DNA of 64,000 nt from Verrucomicrobiia bacterium. Its GTDB lineage: Bacteria > Verrucomicrobiota > Verrucomicrobiia > Limisphaerales > JADLHS01. The notes under the pieces were generated by a model that ran no database searches, had not been told where the DNA came from, and was given only the letters and a program-made list of their open reading frames with translations. Where the stretch lies: contig JAHCLO010000009.1 in NCBI GenBank assembly GCA_026125285.1, positions 1 through 64,000 of the forward strand, in the 5' to 3' direction. Positions 1-8,632 of the stretch are shown here, piece by piece. Both the position numbers and the translations under genes were made by a program. The number at the start of each line of letters is the position of its first letter. The first letter of the stretch is position 1.

Positions 1-3000
1 GCCGCCGCCCCCCCCCCCCCCTCCCCGTCGGGTGGGCGCGCCCCGCCGCCTTCGCCGCTACGGTCCCGGGGTTCAAAGTGGGAACTGGGGTTGGGCAGAT
101 TCTCACCCCGACCCCCTCGGATTTCGGCTTTGAAAAGCTGCACCTGCACCGCCGCCAGCGGCTGGCCGTTCGCATCCGTCACGCGACCCAATACGCTGCC
201 CGGTGACAGGAGGGTGAGGTTGACCTCGCGCTGCCCGGCCCCGGTAAGCGCCGGCACCGTGACGGCTGCCAGGGTATTGCTAAAGGACGCAACGATCCGC
301 AACGAACCAGCGCTGGCAGGAAATCGCAACCGGTAATGGCCCGCCGGCTGAGACATTCCCCGCTGCACTTCGACTCCATCTGCGAACACGGTCACTTCGG
401 CCCCGGCGGCGGGCCTGCCGTCCGCCCCGGTGATCTTGCCGTAAAGCATCACCGTTTGGTCATTCAGCAGCGGCCCGCGAGAGCGTATGACCCGGGCGTT
501 GCCGACCAGCTTGCCGTGATGCGCACCGGGGCCGAGGTCGGGGACAACGTTGTTGGTGACCTGATCAAAACTCCACAAAGCCACGAGGTCCGGCTCGGTG
601 CCCTTCAAGCGCTGCAACATGACCTCGCGAATCTGTTCGGCGGTCCGGCGGACCTTCCAGACGCGGACCTCGGCAATCCGCCCATCGAAAGTCTCCAGTC
701 CCTGTCCGGTCCAATGATGCCAGGCGCCGATGAAGTTCTGCTTGCCGCTCGTCCGCTTGAACGATCCGCTAAACGTGTTCGAGGCGAGGAGCACTCCATT
801 CCGATACATTTGCATCCCACCCGGGCCGCTCACTGCCGCCAGGTGCAGCCACTCCCGCACGGGCAACGGCGACTCCACTTGTAAACTCGTCTCCGCCCCT
901 CCGGTGGAGCGTTCACTCACAAAGAAATGCAGGCCCTGGTTGTTCCGCATCCTGCCCAGCCCCATGTCGTTGTGATACACCCCGAAATTGAAGAACCGTT
1001 GGATGCCGTTCCAGTGGTTCGGATACACCCACGCCTCGACCGTACCCGCATTGAAGTCTTGGAAGATGTCATCGGGCAACTGGACGTAACTGTTCGTGCC
1101 ATCCAGCGCGAGCACGGGTTCAGTTCCAATCTCATCGCCCGGCAACGGCGCATCGATCGGCAGCACCTGGGCGCCGCGGGTGAGCACGCCGTCATTGCGG
1201 TTCGTGGTGGAGTCCTTGCCGGGGTTGGCCGCATCCGAAAAACTCCAGAAGCCGGTGATGCCGGGGCCTCGGCCGGGCACGCTGCCGGAAAGGTCCTCCC
1301 GGATTTCCTCGCGCGACCGGGCGCGATTCCAGACCCGCACCTCCGCGATGTCGCCCGAGAAATTCGAGTCGTTGGGAAAAGCTCGGTCGAGTTCACGCCG
1401 GCCAATCCACAGGGGAACGCCCTGCAGATCGAACTGCACCGAACCGGCGGAAGTGGTGCCGATGGCCTGGCCGTTGACATAGGCCGTATAGATGCGGTTG
1501 GTCGAATTCCACGTCGTCGCGACATGGGTCCATTCCCCGAACGGAAGTCCTGCAGTCACCTGCCTGCCAGTGCGCCTCCCCACCCGCGCTCGGCCATCGG
1601 AATGGAGCAGCCAGTGATGCGATCCCGCGCCCGGCTCTGATTGGCCAAGCAACAAAGGCCAGCTCCGCTCCGGCGGCGCGATATGCGGACGCAGCCACGC
1701 TTCCACTGTGTGCGATTCATTACCGCCGGCGAAACCCGCGAGCGCCTCCACCATCATCGCGCCGTTGTCGCCATCGAGCCGCAGCAGGTGAGTCACGCGT
1801 TGCTCGACTGGCACCAACGCTGCCAGCGGTTCGTCAACAACCGTTATCGTCGGTTCCGCGAGGCCCGGCCGGCTCTGCGAGACGCTCCTGGCGTTGCCCA
1901 CCACCTGGCCGTGATGACCGCCGGGGGAAAGATCCCTTCCCGGATTATCGGGATCGTCGAAGTTCCACAAGCCTACCAACCCCGGCTCGGTGCCGGCAAG
2001 ATTGCGGAGGTAGTTCTCGCGGATTTGTTCCGCGCTGCGGGCCACGTTCCAGACGCGAACCTCGTCTATAAAGCCAATCCAGCGCTCCGTACCATAACGA
2101 TTCTGCCCGATACGAAACGTGGTGATGTCGGTGGGCGATCTCAACGGGAGGTCGTTTTTGGCCGTCAGGACGCCGTCAATATAGAGTTCCGCGCCGGCGC
2201 GGTGTTTAACCACCGCAAAGTGATGCCAGCCGCCGTACGGGTAGGGCACACCGGTGTCCTCCCACGAATCGCCGACGCGGATTCTCCCCTCCGGGTTCGT
2301 ACCGAGATAGAACTGTCGGTCCTGGTCCACCAGGTGGCGGAACGCTCCGCGGGCCGAAGCCGGGGCAAAGCCCCAACACTCCACCGTGTAATCCCCCGTG
2401 GTGGGAACCAGCGCCTCTGCGGTGTCCAAGCTGCTCTCGCCATCCAGCGTCAGGACGAGATTCTCGGCCACGGAAGATAGCCGCACTCGGTCGGCTGCGG
2501 GGATCACGCGTGCATTGCCAATCAGCGTTCCGTGATGTCCACCCGGCGAAGCATCGCGGCCAGGATTGGCCGGGTCATCGAAGTTCCACAGTCCCACCAA
2601 ACCTAACTCCCTGCCGGTGAGTTTGCGCGCCAGGTTCTGGCGAATCTCCTCTGCAGTGCGCTGCGAGTTCCAGATGCGTACTTCATCCATCTGCCCGCGG
2701 AATGGGGCGTCGGTGAAGTTCCAATTGGGCAGAATGAAATCGTGCGTGTTGGGCAGGCCGAGATAATTGCGGCCATTCCCAATCGTCGCGAAGGAGTTGG
2801 TACTCGGGTGCGTGGCGACCAACTCGCCATCCGCATACAGCTTCATCCCGCCCGGGCCCGAGACGGCAGCGATATGCACCCAATCACCCAGTCGCAAATG
2901 ATTCGTTGCCCGGGCCTGGTCCAGGGTGGTGTAATTGGAAAGCGAAGTCTCGAAGGCCAGCGTGGCGGTGTTTTCGACATTGTAAACTCCCATCAACTGA

Positions 3001-3914
3001 CCGCCCTGGCCAAAATCGAAGAACCGGGAATACCTTCCAAAACCCGACCATTTGACCCAACCCTCGACCGTGGCCTCGGTCAGGCCTGCGAAAATTCCCG
3101 AGGGCAGTTCGACGTGACCCCCATCGCCCGCTAGTTCCAGCACTGACTCCACCGGCCAAGGCGCGATCGTCCCCGCATCGGTCGCTACCACCTGAGCCTG
3201 CCCCATCAATCTCCCGTGATGTCCGCCGGGCGAGCTGTCGCGGCCCGGGTTGGCCGGGTCGTCGAAGTTCCACAGGCCAACCAAACCCGGCTCACCGCCG
3301 GTGAGTTTGCGCGCCATGTTCTCGCGAATCTGCTCGGCCGTACGCTCTCCGACCCAGATGCGGACTTCGTCCATCTGGCCATTGAAATCGGCGTCGCTGC
3401 CCGCGTTGCTGGCATCCTTGAACAGGCTCCGGCCCAGGAGATTCTTCTGAGGCGGAGCCGGATCGGGTCGCCAGTTTACAGCCTGGGAGTCGGTGGCTAT
3501 CAACGATCCGTTGAGATACATCCGCAGCAGGTTGGTGCCCGCCACGACCGCGATATGCTGCCACTCGTCGAGGCGCAGAACCTCCGGCACGCTCGTCGTG
3601 CGCAGGTCGTCAAATGGAGGGCGGGCAAATTGCTCGAACCACAAGGTGCTGCTGGTGCCGCGATTCATCACGGTGACATGGAGGGAGGCATCCGCGAAAT
3701 GAAACACCCGGGAATGGTTTCTGAATTCCCGCCACTTCACCCACCCCTCAACGGTGACGACCTCGTTGGTGAACAGGCTCGGCGGCAACTCGACGTAGCT
3801 GTCCGTGCCGTCGAGATCGAGGACGAGGTTGTTGGCGCCGGGCTGCGCCGGGAGAGACGAAGTCAAGAGTCCGCTACAAACCGACAAAAGTACGGTGGTC
3901 AGGCGCGCTGTCAT
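1..3914 (-). CDS. Secreted multi-LamG protein, 3' end beyond the window
   Basis: The reading frame opens at an ATG at 3914 and stays open to the left edge, so the C-terminus is missing (about 1304 residues visible). It begins with a signal peptide (MTARLTTVLLSVCSGLLTSS, likely cut after PAQ). Five LamG/concanavalin-like domains follow, roughly residues 26-235, 259-450, 484-660, 709-900 and 934-1120. Each ends in a near-identical block of the type EVRIWN..RTAEQIRENL, then GLVGLWNFDDPANPGRD. Two carboxypeptidase-regulatory-like beta domains follow (GKITGADGRP near 1154, GRVTDANGQP near 1241). LamG domains usually bind carbohydrate or protein ligands, so a secreted or surface adhesin or glycan-binding role is inferred. 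The last residues before the edge are Gly-rich over a C homopolymer and may not be reliable. Confidence 0.88.
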   Translation of the reverse strand, partial: MTARLTTVLLSVCSGLLTSSLPAQPGANNLVLDLDGTDSYVELPPSLFTNEVVTVEGWVKWREFRNHSRVFHFADASLHVTVMNRGTSSTLWFEQFARPPFDDLRTTSVPEVLRLDEWQHIAVVAGTNLLRMYLNGSLIATDSQAVNWRPDPAPPQKNLLGRSLFKDASNAGSDADFNGQMDEVRIWVGERTAEQIRENMARKLTGGEPGLVGLWNFDDPANPGRDSSPGGHHGRLMGQAQVVATDAGTIAPWPVESVLELAGDGGHVELPSGIFAGLTEATVEGWVKWSGFGRYSRFFDFGQGGQLMGVYNVENTATLAFETSLSNYTTLDQARATNHLRLGDWVHIAAVSGPGGMKLYADGELVATHPSTNSFATIGNGRNYLGLPNTHDFILPNWNFTDAPFRGQMDEVRIWNSQRTAEEIRQNLARKLTGRELGLVGLWNFDDPANPGRDASPGGHHGTLIGNARVIPAADRVRLSSVAENLVLTLDGESSLDTAEALVPTTGDYTVECWGFAPASARGAFRHLVDQDRQFYLGTNPEGRIRVGDSWEDTGVPYPYGGWHHFAVVKHRAGAELYIDGVLTAKNDLPLRSPTDITTFRIGQNRYGTERWIGFIDEVRVWNVARSAEQIRENYLRNLAGTEPGLVGLWNFDDPDNPGRDLSPGGHHGQVVGNARSVSQSRPGLAEPTITVVDEPLAALVPVEQRVTHLLRLDGDNGAMMVEALAGFAGGNESHTVEAWLRPHIAPPERSWPLLLGQSEPGAGSHHWLLHSDGRARVGRRTGRQVTAGLPFGEWTHVATTWNSTNRIYTAYVNGQAIGTTSAGSVQFDLQGVPLWIGRRELDRAFPNDSNFSGDIAEVRVWNRARSREEIREDLSGSVPGRGPGITGFWSFSDAANPGKDSTTNRNDGVLTRGAQVLPIDAPLPGDEIGTEPVLALDGTNSYVQLPDDIFQDFNAGTVEAWVYPNHWNGIQRFFNFGVYHNDMGLGRMRNNQGLHFFVSERSTGGAETSLQVESPLPVREWLHLAAVSGPGGMQMYRNGVLLASNTFSGSFKRTSGKQNFIGAWHHWTGQGLETFDGRIAEVRVWKVRRTAEQIREVMLQRLKGTEPDLVALWSFDQVTNNVVPDLGPGAHHGKLVGNARVIRSRGPLLNDQTVMLYGKITGADGRPAAGAEVTVFADGVEVQRGMSQPAGHYRLRFPASAGSLRIVASFSNTLAAVTVPALTGAGQREVNLTLLSPGSVLGRVTDANGQPLAAVQVQLFKAEIRGGRGENLPNPSSHFEPRDRSGEGGGARPPDGEGGGGAA
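8..21. repeat. 14-base C homopolymer at the window edge
   Basis: An unbroken run of 14 C lies inside the 3' part of the LamG frame, where it reads as a Gly run on the minus strand. The first 60 bases are unusually simple (mostly C and G). This could be a true slippage-prone tract or a low-quality contig end. Confidence 0.75.
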
Positions 3915-4079
3915 AAAGGGCTGCTGACCGCATTGAACCACTCCCCCGCCAGATTGAAAGAGCAAATTGCTCGCTAACTTGCTCGCTTCGGTAAGCAAGC
4001 AAAGATGGACTTTTCAGCGTGGTGCAGCCCGGCCGGGTGAAAGGCCGATTCGCCGGGGAGCGATGACAAGAGGTTTCGG

Positions 4080-5633
4080 TTAGTTGCCGGTCGCGGCGCC
4101 GCCCAGTGGCAGGGGTTTCATGGTCAGTGGATCCCGCGAAGGGAGTTCCGTGAACTTGCCGCCCACCAGGTGCGTGAGTTTCACCGGGTGATCGGGATGG
4201 CCCAGCAAAATCTCCGCCTTTTCGCCCACCACCAAGACCACGAGTTGTTCCGGGATCAGGTATTTCCGGGCCACGCGTTGCACGTCCTCGCGCGTCACGG
4301 CGCGGATGCGAGGGATGACGCGCTGCCAGAAGTCCGGCTCACGGGCAAACCGGCCGGTGAATTCCTCGTAGGCGAAGATGTTGGCCACCTGTCCCTTTGA
4401 GGCGAAGCTGCGCGGCAGCCGTTCAATGTAACCGCGCTTGGCGTTGTCGAGTTCCTCGTCGGCAACCGGTTCGGCGGCGATGCGTTTCATTTCCTCAAGA
4501 ATGATGGAAGCCGCGTAGGCCACCGTGCGGGACTTGGATTGGAAACCCGCCTGAAACACATAGGGAAAATAGACGCCGCCGGGAAAACTCGAGCCGGCGG
4601 AATACGCGAGGCCCTCGTCGGAGCGCACGCGATTGACGATGCGTGAAGTGAAGCCGCCGCCGCCGAGAATGTCGTTCATGATGATGATGGCCCAATAATC
4701 CGGATTCTCGCGCATGATGCCGGGCAGCATCATGGCCACGCGGCCCTGGTTGACGTCCTTGTTCACCAGATAGACCCCGGGGGTGGCCATCTGAATGTCC
4801 TGCGGGATGGGAGGCGGGGGTGTGCCGGTCCAGGGCCAATCCGCGAACAGTGCCTCCAGCTTCGTGATCATTGCGTCACGATCGAAGTCACCGCTCACCG
4901 CCAGCACAAAATTTGACGGCCAAAACCATTGCCTGTGGAAGGCGAGCAGATCATCGCGGGTGATGGATTCAACGGAGGCTGCGGTTTGGCAACGGTTGTC
5001 CCAGAACTTCTCACCGTAAGCCAGGAAGTTGGCCTCGCGGCTCTCGATGGAGGCGGAATCGTCGTTGCGTTGCTGCATGCCTTGAAACATCTGTTGCTTC
5101 TGGAGGTCAATGCGGTCTTGTTGGAAGCGCGGTTGAGTGAGGACTTCGCGGAGAATCGCCAGGCCTTCATCGAGGTCTTTAGAGAGCAGGTTCAGGCTCA
5201 CCGTGCCTTCCGCACCGCGGATGCTGGAACTGAGTTGCGCCGCGAGAAACGCCAGGCGCTCCTCGAGGTCCTGGGCCGAGCGCGAAGCTGTGCCGCCGCG
5301 CGTGAGCAGAAAACCGCAGATGTCCGTCAAGCCCTCCTTGCCGTCCGGCTCGACCCAATCGCCGGTGCGGATGTAGAGGGCTACATTGACGAGCGGCAGT
5401 TCGCGGCTCGGAATCACGTAAGCCACGGGGCCGCTGCGCAATGACACGCGATGGGGTTCGGGCCTGGGCGGCTGGAACTCGAATGGCGGAAAGGTCAGTT
5501 TCTCCGGGCGATCGGGAATTTCCGCGGCAGAGGTTGCCGGCGTGGTTTGGTTCTGGGCCAATACCAGGTTGGCGGGACACGAGCATGCCAGCCCAGCGGC
5601 CAGGGCTAAAACGGATGGGCGGAAAATCTTCAT
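4080..5633 (-). CDS. M16 (insulinase-family) peptidase subunit lacking the zinc motif
   Basis: This 517-residue protein has a signal peptide (about 1-26, ending LVLAQ) and the two-lobed M16 fold, including the downstream block YWAIIIMNDILGGGGFTSRI and the terminal EDVQRVARKYL. Where active members carry HxxEH, residues 102-110 read LTDICGFLL, so both zinc histidines are absent. It is probably the non-catalytic partner of the gene just upstream, like alpha-type subunits of bacterial M16 pairs. Its ATG at 5633 overlaps the stop of that gene by four bases (ATGA), so the two are translationally coupled and probably form a periplasmic heterodimer. The functional pairing is inferred from family knowledge and the overlap. 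Confidence 0.9.
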   Translation of the reverse strand: MKIFRPSVLALAAGLACSCPANLVLAQNQTTPATSAAEIPDRPEKLTFPPFEFQPPRPEPHRVSLRSGPVAYVIPSRELPLVNVALYIRTGDWVEPDGKEGLTDICGFLLTRGGTASRSAQDLEERLAFLAAQLSSSIRGAEGTVSLNLLSKDLDEGLAILREVLTQPRFQQDRIDLQKQQMFQGMQQRNDDSASIESREANFLAYGEKFWDNRCQTAASVESITRDDLLAFHRQWFWPSNFVLAVSGDFDRDAMITKLEALFADWPWTGTPPPPIPQDIQMATPGVYLVNKDVNQGRVAMMLPGIMRENPDYWAIIIMNDILGGGGFTSRIVNRVRSDEGLAYSAGSSFPGGVYFPYVFQAGFQSKSRTVAYAASIILEEMKRIAAEPVADEELDNAKRGYIERLPRSFASKGQVANIFAYEEFTGRFAREPDFWQRVIPRIRAVTREDVQRVARKYLIPEQLVVLVVGEKAEILLGHPDHPVKLTHLVGGKFTELPSRDPLTMKPLPLGGAATGN

Positions 5634-7201
5634 TGTTCAGCTTTCGCGGTTTTGGCGGTGGCGGGTTTGCGCGTGTAAATGGCGACCGTGCGGTTTTCTT
5701 TGGTGAAGTAGGTGTTGGCCACGCGCCGCAGGTCCTCGGCGGTCACGGCCTGGAACTTGGCTCCGGCCTCATTGATCTCGCGCCAGTTGCCGCGGCCATC
5801 GTGTTGGATGAGTTGGATCAGAATGGCCATGTTGGAGGTGAGTTTGCGATATTCACCCGCGGCGAAGTTGTTCTTCACCTTCTGCAGTTCCTCGGGCGGC
5901 ACGTCTTCGTTCTTGAGTTTGTCGAGTTCGGCGTAGATGGCCGCTTCGACTTCCTGCGGCGTGCGGCCTTCGCGCGCTTCGCCGCCGGCATTAAAGCAAC
6001 CCGCCCACTTCATCGAGTTCTGGTAACCGAAGGCCTGCGTGGCGACCTTCGAGTCAAGCACCAGTCCTTTGTACAGCCGTCCCGTGCGCGTCGAGAGCAC
6101 CTGGCCCAGCACCATCAGCGGATAGGAATCGCGATGCCCAAAGGCGACGGTATGCCAAAGGATGTCCACTTGGGGATTGGTTTCGGCCTCGCCGTAAAAA
6201 CGTTTCTCGCCCACCTGTTTCACTTCCAGCGTAACCACGTCCGGGGCGTCCTTTTCACCACGGGGAATCCGGCCAAAGTATTTCTCGATGGACGGCAGGA
6301 CTCCGTCCGCCTTGAACCGGCCCACGAGGATGAGGGTGAGGTTCTGCGGCGCGTAGTAGGTGGCGTAGAACTCATCCGCCTGCCGTTTGGAAATGGCCGG
6401 GATGTCGGAGGGCCAACCCACGACCGGCCAACTGTAGGGATGCGATTCCCAGAACATCGCGTTGACGGATTCCTCGAACTTGCCCAACGGCGGCGTTTCG
6501 GTGCGCAAACGGCGTTCCTCGAAGACGACGTCACGCTCGGCGTAAAACTCGCGGAAGACCGGGCGTAACAGGCGTTCCGATTCCATCCAGAAGAACAGTT
6601 CCAGCTTGTTGGCCGGCACGGTGACGAAGTAAGCCGTCATGTCCTGGCTCGTGAACGCGTTCATTCCAGACGCGCCGGCCGAACGGTAGATTTTGTCGAA
6701 CTCATTTTTCACGAGCAGTTCGCGTTGGGCTTCGACCAGTTTCTGAAATTCCTTCTCCAGTTCGCGGTAGCGGTCGGTTTGGTTTTCCGGCTTGAGCAGG
6801 TCGTCCACCTCGCCACGCCGGAGCTTCGCCCGCAGTCTGCGTTCTTCCTGTCGCATGAGTTCGCGCACGTGTTCCTGTTCGGCGATGATTTCGAGGTCGC
6901 GCTGCGCGTCCTTGGTGCCAAGGGTGGGCGTGCCTTTAAACATCATGTGCTCGAAGAGGTGCGCGATGCCGGTGATGCCGGGTCGTTCGTTGGCGCTGCC
7001 GACGTGCGCCACCCAGCCGCCCGAAACCGTCGTTTCATCCTCGCGCTCCACCAGCAGCACGCGCAAGCCGTTGGGCAGGGTCTTTTCGAGAACGGGGACT
7101 TGTTGCGCCCGCAACGATGGGAGCGAGGCGGCACTCGAAAGTAACATGACCGCGAGCCAGCGGCGGCACGGCGACCAACCAGAGCGAATCCATTTTGACA
7201 T
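5630..7201 (-). CDS. Zinc-dependent M16 peptidase, catalytic subunit
   Basis: This 523-residue insulinase-family protease starts best at the ATG at 7201, which gives an Arg/Lys-rich n-region and a hydrophobic stretch ending SLRAQ. An in-frame TTG at 7300 would add 33 residues upstream of the signal peptide and is unlikely. The zinc-binding motif is intact as H81-L-F-E84-H85 within GIAHLFEHMMFKGT. A charged helical insert of about 70 residues (near 110-180) follows. The later block VVFEERRLRTE is typical of the family. The protein is predicted to be periplasmic and to degrade peptides together with the downstream HxxEH-less partner, whose start codon overlaps this stop codon. Confidence 0.93.
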   Translation of the reverse strand: MSKWIRSGWSPCRRWLAVMLLSSAASLPSLRAQQVPVLEKTLPNGLRVLLVEREDETTVSGGWVAHVGSANERPGITGIAHLFEHMMFKGTPTLGTKDAQRDLEIIAEQEHVRELMRQEERRLRAKLRRGEVDDLLKPENQTDRYRELEKEFQKLVEAQRELLVKNEFDKIYRSAGASGMNAFTSQDMTAYFVTVPANKLELFFWMESERLLRPVFREFYAERDVVFEERRLRTETPPLGKFEESVNAMFWESHPYSWPVVGWPSDIPAISKRQADEFYATYYAPQNLTLILVGRFKADGVLPSIEKYFGRIPRGEKDAPDVVTLEVKQVGEKRFYGEAETNPQVDILWHTVAFGHRDSYPLMVLGQVLSTRTGRLYKGLVLDSKVATQAFGYQNSMKWAGCFNAGGEAREGRTPQEVEAAIYAELDKLKNEDVPPEELQKVKNNFAAGEYRKLTSNMAILIQLIQHDGRGNWREINEAGAKFQAVTAEDLRRVANTYFTKENRTVAIYTRKPATAKTAKAEQ

Positions 7202-7296
7202 AGCGTGAAAGTGTCTCTTTCGCGCCCAGCCTACGGCAAGGCCGCGCCAGTGCCAATGCGAACTTACACCGCGAAGTTGCAGGGAATGTGGCGCCA

Positions 7297-8424
7297 TCAA
7301 GCTGCCGCAGGCCGCAACCGAGCCAGCACCTGCATGACAGCGGAGCGCACCCAGGCGCGCTGATCGTTCAGCGAGGACTCAAGTTCCGCGGCAGCTTGCT
7401 GCGCGGCTTCGGACCCGGTCCAGTTGGGATCAAGCTGGTTGAGCGAAGTTTCTGCCGCCTGGCGGACGGTGCGTTCTTCGTCAACGAGCGCCATCACCAA
7501 TGGGGCAATGGCCACCGGGCTGCCAACGACCCCGAGCGCCACAGCGGTCGTGTATCGTACGTCGTTGTCCGGGTCCTGGAGCAAGGGCGCCAGCGCCTCG
7601 GCCACCTGCGATTCCTGCGTTTTGGAGAGAAACCGCACGGCGGTCAGGCGGACTTCAAAGTTGGCATCCCGCAACAGATCGAGGAAACAGGGAACGTACG
7701 CCGCGTCTTCCCGTTTGGCGAGCACCTCGGCGGCCGCCAGTCGCACATGCGGGTCGGCATCGCTGAGGGCGTTGACCAGCATGGCCGCCACTTCATTCGC
7801 GGTTTCCCGGGCCAGGGCGTAAATCGCGGAAACGCGCACCGTGGCATCGGAGTCGCGCGCGGCGACGAGCAAGGGGCCAACGCGGCGCGGATCATCCACC
7901 CGCTCCAAGGCTTCGGCGGCGGCCCGGCGCTGAAAGCTGGTGTCATGTTTGAGTTCCGCCACCAGTGGCGCGACCGCAGACTGGCCGGCCATGACCGCCG
8001 CGCGCGTGTTTCCATTGGCAATCGCAAAGAACGCCGTTTCCTCCTGGGAGGCGGGTTTCCAGCCCAAATGCTGAAGCGCGGTGGCCGCGGCGGCGCGCAC
8101 ACCGTTGGCGTGGTCTTTGAGCGCCCAGAGCAGCGGGTTGATGGCCCGCGCATCGCCCAGCCGACCCAAGGCATTCACTGCGGCTTCGCGCACACCTTCG
8201 TCTGTATCCCGCAACGCCGTCATCAAGGGATTCACGGCGTGCTCGTCGTCAACACTGCCCAGCGCCTTGGCTGCAGCGCGGCGCACCTGGGCATCCGCGT
8301 CGCCCAAGCTCGCCACGAGTGCGCCGGTGGCTTGCGCGCCAGCCGAATCCGCCAGGCTTTCAATCGCTTTGCAGCGGACCTGCGGATCCTTCGATTTGAG
8401 GCGTATGTTGTTCCACCAATTCAT
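7297..8424 (-). CDS. HEAT-repeat protein
   Basis: This 375-residue soluble protein is built almost entirely of HEAT/PBS-lyase-like repeats of about 31 residues. The recurring pattern is D.D..VR.AAA.ALG, for example DADAQVRRAAAKALGSV and DTDEGVREAAVNALGRLG. There is no signal peptide or membrane segment. Such alpha-solenoids act as protein-protein scaffolds, so no specific partner or reaction can be named. It ends 95 bases before the M16 pair on the same strand and may be co-transcribed with it. Start: ATG at 8424, right before the first repeat. Confidence 0.85.
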   Translation of the reverse strand: MNWWNNIRLKSKDPQVRCKAIESLADSAGAQATGALVASLGDADAQVRRAAAKALGSVDDEHAVNPLMTALRDTDEGVREAAVNALGRLGDARAINPLLWALKDHANGVRAAAATALQHLGWKPASQEETAFFAIANGNTRAAVMAGQSAVAPLVAELKHDTSFQRRAAAEALERVDDPRRVGPLLVAARDSDATVRVSAIYALARETANEVAAMLVNALSDADPHVRLAAAEVLAKREDAAYVPCFLDLLRDANFEVRLTAVRFLSKTQESQVAEALAPLLQDPDNDVRYTTAVALGVVGSPVAIAPLVMALVDEERTVRQAAETSLNQLDPNWTGSEAAQQAAAELESSLNDQRAWVRSAVMQVLARLRPAAA

Positions 8425-8632
8425 CGGGTGACGGCCTTTGCGCTTGGAAACGTGTCAAAATCAGGACAGCCATGTCTCCGGGGTGTACGATCACGCCCAC
8501 CGGCGGCAAACCGCCGAAGCCCTGATTGGCGAACTGTCCTCATACGTTCTGTGACACCCAAGAACCGCAGCAAGGTCTCCCTCTACAAAGCGCAACGCGT
8601 GCCAATAATCCATGCTCAGGCAGCGCTGCGAA

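Noticed and set aside
5441..6568. Plus-strand frame opposite the M16 pair
   Set aside because: It spans the junction of two coupled minus-strand genes and shows no domain.
8425..8632. A small minus-strand frame between the HEAT and macroglobulin genes
   Set aside because: It starts inside the macroglobulin gene and has no family resemblance or ribosome site.
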